The notes below the pieces were generated by a model that searched no databases, was not told the DNA's origin, and saw only the letters and a program-made list of their open reading frames with translations. DNA of 64,000 nucleotides. It comes from Alphaproteobacteria bacterium (lineage in GTDB: Bacteria > Pseudomonadota > Alphaproteobacteria > UBA6615). The translations under genes and the position numbers were made by a program. Of this stretch, positions 59,640 through 64,000 are shown piece after piece; the first letter of the stretch is position 1, and each line of letters begins with the position of its first letter. The stretch spans positions 1-64,000 of the forward strand of contig SHWB01000009.1 of the NCBI GenBank assembly GCA_009691025.1. Reading direction: 5' to 3'.

Positions 59640-59895
59640 GTCCCCTCTCCCTTTGGGTGAGGCTTCCCGCCTCGGCGAGCGAAAGCGAGCCTGGAGCGGG
59701 AAGGGTGAGGGAATGCGGTCGCGCAACGGCAGCATCCTCATCCTTAGACAGGCTCAGGATGAGGAGGTTGGAATGGCGTACCCGGTTCGCGGCGGGCCGC
59801 GCGGCCTTCGCCACCGTTCCCCGTCGTCCTCATTCTGAGCCTCCTCACCCTGAGGAGCCGCCGCCAGGCGGAGTCTCAAAGGGCGAAGGATGGGG
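59640..59895. repeat. Cluster of intergenic repeats
   Basis: The 350-base gap between the CmcJ-like gene and msbA holds several repeat units and no gene. CCCTCTCCC...GGGAAGGGTGAGGG (59641-59712) forms one hairpin with an inner CTCGGCGAGCGAAAGCGAG. CATCCTCATCCT with AGGATGAGGA (59732-59766) and CCTCATTCTGAGCCTCCTCA through GCGAAGGATGGGG (59826-59892) are copies of the REP-like family at 18721 and 22359; the last has drifted by a few bases. Confidence 0.65.
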
Positions 59896-59974
59896 ACGAC
59901 AATCCGCGCGCGCCACGGCGCGGCAAAGCCATGATATAGGGGGGCCGCAGCAGCCCCGGACCCCGCGCCAGACT

Positions 59975-61795
59975 GTGACAAGCACGCGCTTCCGCCTAGA
60001 TTCCACGACCCGAGCCCTTGTCGGCCGGCTGTGGCGCGACTGGATGCGGCCGCATGCCGCGAAGCTCGCCGCGGCGATGGCGCTGATGGCGGTGGTCGCC
60101 GCCACCTCCGGCCTCTATCCCAAGCTGATCGGCGAGTTCGTCGACATGGTGACGGCACGCGACGAGACAGCGCTGTGGCTGATACCGTCGGCCCTGCTGC
60201 TCGCCGCCATCCTGCGCGGCCTCGCCAGTTACGGCCAGACGGTGCTGACCATGTCGGTCGCCTTCCGCATCATCACCGAGATGCAGAAGGCGATGTTCGC
60301 CCATCTGATGCGCGCCGACATGGCGCTGTTCACGCGCACGCCGACCGGCCGGCTCGTCTCCCGATTCACCAACGACGTCAACATGCTGCGCGACGCCGTC
60401 TCCAAGACGCTCACCGGCATCGCGCGCGACGGGCTGACCATCGTGGTGATGGCTGGCATCATGGTGTCGCAGGACTGGCAGCTCGGCCTCATCGTCGTCG
60501 CGGTGCTGGCCATCGCCTGGCGACCGATCATCCGCATCGGCAAACGTCTGCGGCGCGTCTCGGCCAACACCCAGGTCGAGCTGGGCACGCTGACGGCGAC
60601 GCTGAACGAGAGCCTCGGCGGCATGCGCATGGTCAAGTCGTACCGCCTCGAAGAGTATGAGCAGACGCGCGCCGACCGCGCCTTCGAGACCATCTACACC
60701 CTCGTCACCAAGGGCGTGCGCGGGCGTGCCCGCACCTACCCGATCACCGAGGGGCTGATCGGCGTGGCGCTGGTCGTCGTGCTGGCGCTCGGCGGCTACC
60801 GCATGATCTATGGCGGCCTCACCATAGGCGAGTTTTCGACCTTCACGCTGGCGATGGGATGGGTGATCCAGCCGGTGCGCGGCATGGGCGCGCTCAATGC
60901 CTCGATGCAGGAAGGCCTCGCCGCCGCGCATCGCCTGTTCGAACTGCTCGATACGCCGCCGACCATCGTCGACCGGCCGGACGCGAAGTCGCTGGAAGTG
61001 GCCGGCGGCCGGGTCGAACTCGACAATGTGCGCTTCGCCTATGGCGGCGATACGGCGGCGCTCGACGGTGTGTCTCTGACGGTGCCGGCGGGGCGCACGG
61101 TGGCGCTGGTTGGCCCGAGCGGCGCCGGCAAGTCGACCGTGCTCAACCTCATCCCGCGCTTCTGGGACGTCGATGGCGGCGCCGTGCGCATCGACGGGCA
61201 GGATGTGCGCGAGGTCACACAGGCGAGTCTCGCCGAGGCCATCGCGCTGGTCAGCCAGGATGTCACCCTGTTCGACGACACCATCGCCGCCAACATCGCC
61301 TTCGGCCTGCCGGGTGCCGCGCAGGCGGAGATCGAGCGCGCAGCGCGCGACGCCGCCGCGCACGACTTCATCACGGCGTTGCCCGAGGGCTACGCCACGA
61401 TTGTCGGCGAGCGCGGCGTGCGCCTGTCGGGCGGCGAGCGCCAGCGCGTCGCCATCGCGCGGGCCATGCTGAAGGACGCGCCTATCCTGCTGCTCGACGA
61501 GGCGACCAGCGCGCTCGACGCCGAGGCCGAGCGGCAGGTGCAGGCAGCTCTGGCGCGGCTCGCCGCGGGCCGCACGACGCTGGTCATCGCCCATCGCCTT
61601 GCCACCGTGGTCGGCGCCGACAACATCGTCGTGCTCGAGGGCGGCCGCATCGTCGAAAGTGGCACGCATGCCGCGCTGGCCGCCGCCGACGGTCTCTATG
61701 CGCACCTGTCGCGCCTGCAGTTTCGCGGCGACCCCGCCGTAGTCGAGCCCTTGCCGGCACGTGACGCCACCGCCGCCGGCCGGGCGCGGGCCTGA
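59975..61795 (+). CDS. msbA: MsbA-type lipid A ABC exporter
   Basis: 606-residue half-transporter: six membrane helices (to about 310) followed by an ATPase domain. Walker A is LVGPSGAGKSTVLNLIPRFW, the signature RLSGGERQRVAIARAML, Walker B ILLLDEATSALDAE and the switch His in VIAHRLATV. The Q loop is VSQDVTLFDDTIAANIAFG. It flips lipid A precursors across the inner membrane; its place before waaA and lpxK supports MsbA rather than another exporter. The GTG at 59975 begins a family-like N-terminus. Intact. Confidence 0.92.
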   Translation: MTSTRFRLDSTTRALVGRLWRDWMRPHAAKLAAAMALMAVVAATSGLYPKLIGEFVDMVTARDETALWLIPSALLLAAILRGLASYGQTVLTMSVAFRIITEMQKAMFAHLMRADMALFTRTPTGRLVSRFTNDVNMLRDAVSKTLTGIARDGLTIVVMAGIMVSQDWQLGLIVVAVLAIAWRPIIRIGKRLRRVSANTQVELGTLTATLNESLGGMRMVKSYRLEEYEQTRADRAFETIYTLVTKGVRGRARTYPITEGLIGVALVVVLALGGYRMIYGGLTIGEFSTFTLAMGWVIQPVRGMGALNASMQEGLAAAHRLFELLDTPPTIVDRPDAKSLEVAGGRVELDNVRFAYGGDTAALDGVSLTVPAGRTVALVGPSGAGKSTVLNLIPRFWDVDGGAVRIDGQDVREVTQASLAEAIALVSQDVTLFDDTIAANIAFGLPGAAQAEIERAARDAAAHDFITALPEGYATIVGERGVRLSGGERQRVAIARAMLKDAPILLLDEATSALDAEAERQVQAALARLAAGRTTLVIAHRLATVVGADNIVVLEGGRIVESGTHAALAAADGLYAHLSRLQFRGDPAVVEPLPARDATAAGRARA

Positions 61796-61816
61796 CGCAC
61801 CGGCGCTCCGCAGCCG

Positions 61817-63124
61817 ATGGTGCTCCTGCCACTCTACCGCGCCGCCACCGATGCCGCCGCGCCGCTCGTTCGCCATGTGCTGCGCTGGCGCCTGGCGCGC
61901 GGCAAGGAGGATGGCGCGCGCCTCGGCGAACGGGCCGGCATCGCCGGCCTGTCACGCCCGGAAGGCAAGCTCGTCTGGCTGCACGCCGCGAGCGTCGGCG
62001 AGGTTCTGTCGGTGCTGCCGATGGCCGGCCGTATCCTCGACGAGCGGCCGGGCCTGCACCTGCTCGTTACTACGGGCACCGTCACCGCGGCTGGGCTGCT
62101 CGCCGAACGCCTGCCACCGCGCGCCCTGCACCAGTACGCGCCGGTCGACCGCGCGGCCTGGGTCGGCCGCTTCCTCGACCACTGGCGGCCCGATGCAGCG
62201 ATCCGCGTCGAGTCCGAGCTGTGGCCCAATGCGCTCTGCCTGCTGCGGCGGCGCGGCATCCCCTCGGTGCTGCTCAACGCGCGCATGACCGGGGCCTCGG
62301 CGCGCAACTGGCGGCGCTGGGCGCCCGGCGCGATGGCGGATCTGCTCGGCGCCTTCCGCTTCGTGCTGGCGCAGGACGAGATCACCGCCGCGCGCTACCG
62401 CGCGCTCGGCGCGCGCGATGTCCGCGTGCCGGGCAATCTCAAGCTCGCCGCCCCGCCCTTGCCCGCCGACCCGCTCGCCTTCGCCCGCCTCGCCATGGCG
62501 CTGGACGGGCGCCCGCGCTGGCTCGCCGCCAGCACGCATCCCCGCGAGGAGGAGTCTGCGCTCGCCGTCCACCGCGCGCTGGCCTCCCGCCATCCCGGAC
62601 TCGTGACCCTCGTGGTTCCTCGCCACCCGCCGCGCGGCGTGACTATCGTCTCTGGCTTAGCCGCCGCCGGCCTGCGCGTCGTGCGCCGCGCGGACGGGGC
62701 TCTGCCCGGCCGGTCCGACGACATCTACATCGCCGACACCATCGGCGAACTCGGCCTGTTCTACCGCGCTGCGCGCATCGCCTTCGTCGGCGGCTCGCTG
62801 GTACCGCATGGCGGCCATAACCCGTTCGAACCGGCCCAGCTCGGCTGCGCCGTGCTGCACGGCCCGCACATGGACAACTTCCCCGTCATCGTGCCTGAGC
62901 TTGAAGACGCTGGTGCGGCGCGCCGGGTGGCCGATGGGGCGGCGCTGACCGACGCGGTCGGCGCCCTGCTGGCCTCTCCCGGCACGGTCGCCGCCATGGG
63001 CGATGCCGGCATGGCGGTGGCGGCGCGTCACGCCGCGACGCTCGACCGCGTCTGCACCGCGCTGGCGCCGTTCCTCGACGCGGCGGCACCGCGCGGCGCG
63101 GGAGGCGGCGATGCGGCGGCCTGA
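61817..63124 (+). CDS. waaA: 3-deoxy-D-manno-octulosonic acid transferase
   Basis: 435-residue KDO transferase, a GT-B enzyme that adds KDO to lipid A. Family features: RLGERAGIAGLSRPEGKLVW, LHAASVGEVLSVLPMAGRI, TTGTVTAAGLLAERLPPRAL, HQYAPVDRAAWVGRFLDHW, RVESELWPNALCLLRRRG, and in the second half AASTHPREEESALAVHR, VPRHPPRG, YIADTIGELGLFYRAARIAF and GGSLVPHGGHNPFEPAQLGC. An intact, normal-length gene. The stop overlaps lpxK by 14 bases. Confidence 0.95.
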   Translation: MVLLPLYRAATDAAAPLVRHVLRWRLARGKEDGARLGERAGIAGLSRPEGKLVWLHAASVGEVLSVLPMAGRILDERPGLHLLVTTGTVTAAGLLAERLPPRALHQYAPVDRAAWVGRFLDHWRPDAAIRVESELWPNALCLLRRRGIPSVLLNARMTGASARNWRRWAPGAMADLLGAFRFVLAQDEITAARYRALGARDVRVPGNLKLAAPPLPADPLAFARLAMALDGRPRWLAASTHPREEESALAVHRALASRHPGLVTLVVPRHPPRGVTIVSGLAAAGLRVVRRADGALPGRSDDIYIADTIGELGLFYRAARIAFVGGSLVPHGGHNPFEPAQLGCAVLHGPHMDNFPVIVPELEDAGAARRVADGAALTDAVGALLASPGTVAAMGDAGMAVAARHAATLDRVCTALAPFLDAAAPRGAGGGDAAA

Positions 63125-64000
63125 TTTCTGGGACCGTTCGCCGGGCATGCTGTCAGCGCTGCTGGCGCCCGGCGCGGTACTGTGGACCGCCGCCGGCCGG
63201 CTGCGCCGCACGATGACGACGCCCGCGCGAGCCCCGATGCCAGTGGTCTGCGTCGGCAATCTAACCGTCGGCGGCAGCGGCAAGACGCTGGTGGCGTTGG
63301 CGCTCGCCCGACGGCTCGCCGACCGCAATCCGATGTTCCTCACGCGCGGCCATGGCGGCCGCCTCGCCGGCCCCGTCGCCGTCGACCTTACCCGCCACAC
63401 GGCCCGCGACGTGGGCGACGAGCCGCTGCTGCTCGCCCGCGCCGCCCCGGCCATCGTGGCGCGCGACCGCCGCGCCGGCGCCGCGCTGGCGGCGCGGCTG
63501 GGTGCCGGGATGATCGTCATGGACGACGGGCTGCAAAATCCCGGCCTCGCCAAGGATCTGTCGCTGGTGGTGATCGACGGCGAGGCCGGTTTCGGCAATG
63601 GCCAGGTCATGCCCGCCGGCCCGCTGCGCGAACCGGCCAGCGACGGCCTCGCCAGAGCCGACGCCGTGGTGCTGGTCGGCGAGGACCGGCACGGCCTCGC
63701 TGCGGCTCTCGGCCTGCATCTGCCGGTGCTCGCCGCGACGATCGTGCCGGCGCCAGTGGCCGATGCCGTCGCGCGGCGGCGCGTCGTTGCCTTCGCCGGC
63801 ATCGGCAGGCCAGAGAAATTCTTCGCCACGCTGCGCGCGATGAGCTGCGAGATCGTCGCCAGACACGCCTATCCCGACCACCACGTCTTCGCGCCGGAGG
63901 AGATCATGCGCGCCGTCGAGGAGGCGGCAGCGAAGGACGCCGTCCCGGTGACGACGGAGAAGGACTGGGTACGACTGCCGGACGATGCGCAGCCGATGGT
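63111..64000 (+). CDS. lpxK: Tetraacyldisaccharide 4'-kinase (partial at right edge)
   Basis: The N-terminal 296 residues of LpxK, which phosphorylates the 4' position of the lipid A disaccharide. The P-loop is VCVGNLTVGGSGKTLVALA (about residues 46-62), followed by FLTRGHGGRLAGP, VGDEPLLLARAAP, DDGLQNPGLAKDLSLVVIDG and PAGPLREP, then RVVAFAGIGRPEKFFATLR and TTEKDWVRLP at the edge. ATG at 63111 lies within the end of waaA. Continues beyond the window without a stop. Confidence 0.94.
   Translation, partial: MRRPDFWDRSPGMLSALLAPGAVLWTAAGRLRRTMTTPARAPMPVVCVGNLTVGGSGKTLVALALARRLADRNPMFLTRGHGGRLAGPVAVDLTRHTARDVGDEPLLLARAAPAIVARDRRAGAALAARLGAGMIVMDDGLQNPGLAKDLSLVVIDGEAGFGNGQVMPAGPLREPASDGLARADAVVLVGEDRHGLAAALGLHLPVLAATIVPAPVADAVARRRVVAFAGIGRPEKFFATLRAMSCEIVARHAYPDHHVFAPEEIMRAVEEAAAKDAVPVTTEKDWVRLPDDAQPM

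Overview
The window is high-GC DNA from an alphaproteobacterium, probably from the Rhodospirillales-like part of the class; I cannot name the genus. The evidence is gene order: dciA-dsbA-smc; a split ATP synthase operon (atpI-B-E-F'-F with no F1 genes); the cluster ctaC-ctaD-ctaB-coxF-ctaG-ctaE-DUF983-surf1-thrC-M16 peptidase-GNAT; ispH-thrB-rnhA; dsbD divergent from algH; and msbA-waaA-lpxK. No tRNA, rRNA or CRISPR array was seen.

Layout. 1-2.3 kb: a frameshifted mutY running off the left edge, divergent from dciA and a thioredoxin-fold DsbA-like gene. 2.3-5.8 kb: smc. 5.9-8.5 kb: Fo genes of ATP synthase behind a visible promoter. 8.6-13.4 kb (minus strand): the glycine cleavage operon gcvT-gcvH-gcvPA-gcvPB, led by a promoter and a tandem glycine riboswitch. 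13.4-16.8 kb: a lipoprotein and a CDGSH protein (minus), then ispH-thrB-rnhA (plus). 16.9-18.7 kb: a cupin and a MetE-like gene, both with in-frame stops. 18.9-22.3 kb: peroxiredoxin, dsbD, algH. 22.5-25.5 kb: sugar-acid dehydratase and a broken MFS gene. 25.7-37 kb: the cytochrome c oxidase supercluster (minus). 37.2-43 kb: tldD, then emrA and two tandem emrB genes. 43-45.7 kb: remains of a hydrogenase-4-like (hyf) operon with a large internal deletion. 46.7-51.3 kb: gshA, rsmE, a two-domain methyltransferase and ubiA. 51.3-54.3 kb: a broken MFS gene, a YGSN-motif protein and an AT-rich island carrying a dead trypsin-like protease. 54.3-64 kb: pmbA, a dead lipid kinase/LpxH-like/glycosyltransferase trio, an intact CmcJ/NvfI-family oxidoreductase, and msbA-waaA-lpxK (lpxK cut by the window edge).

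The main theme is gene decay among well-kept neighbours. Thirteen gene pieces carry frameshifts, in-frame stops (TAA, TAG and TGA) or fusions by deletion, while genes for replication, respiration, amino-acid synthesis, glutathione and LPS are intact. Many of the stops are most simply read as GAA/GAG to TAA/TAG, a G-to-T change, and mutY, the gene whose loss raises exactly that class, is itself frameshifted. This suggests a genome in early reduction, perhaps in a host-associated lineage, with a defective oxidised-guanine repair pathway. That is an inference: ancestral codons are judged from remembered family consensus, and assembly error must be excluded.
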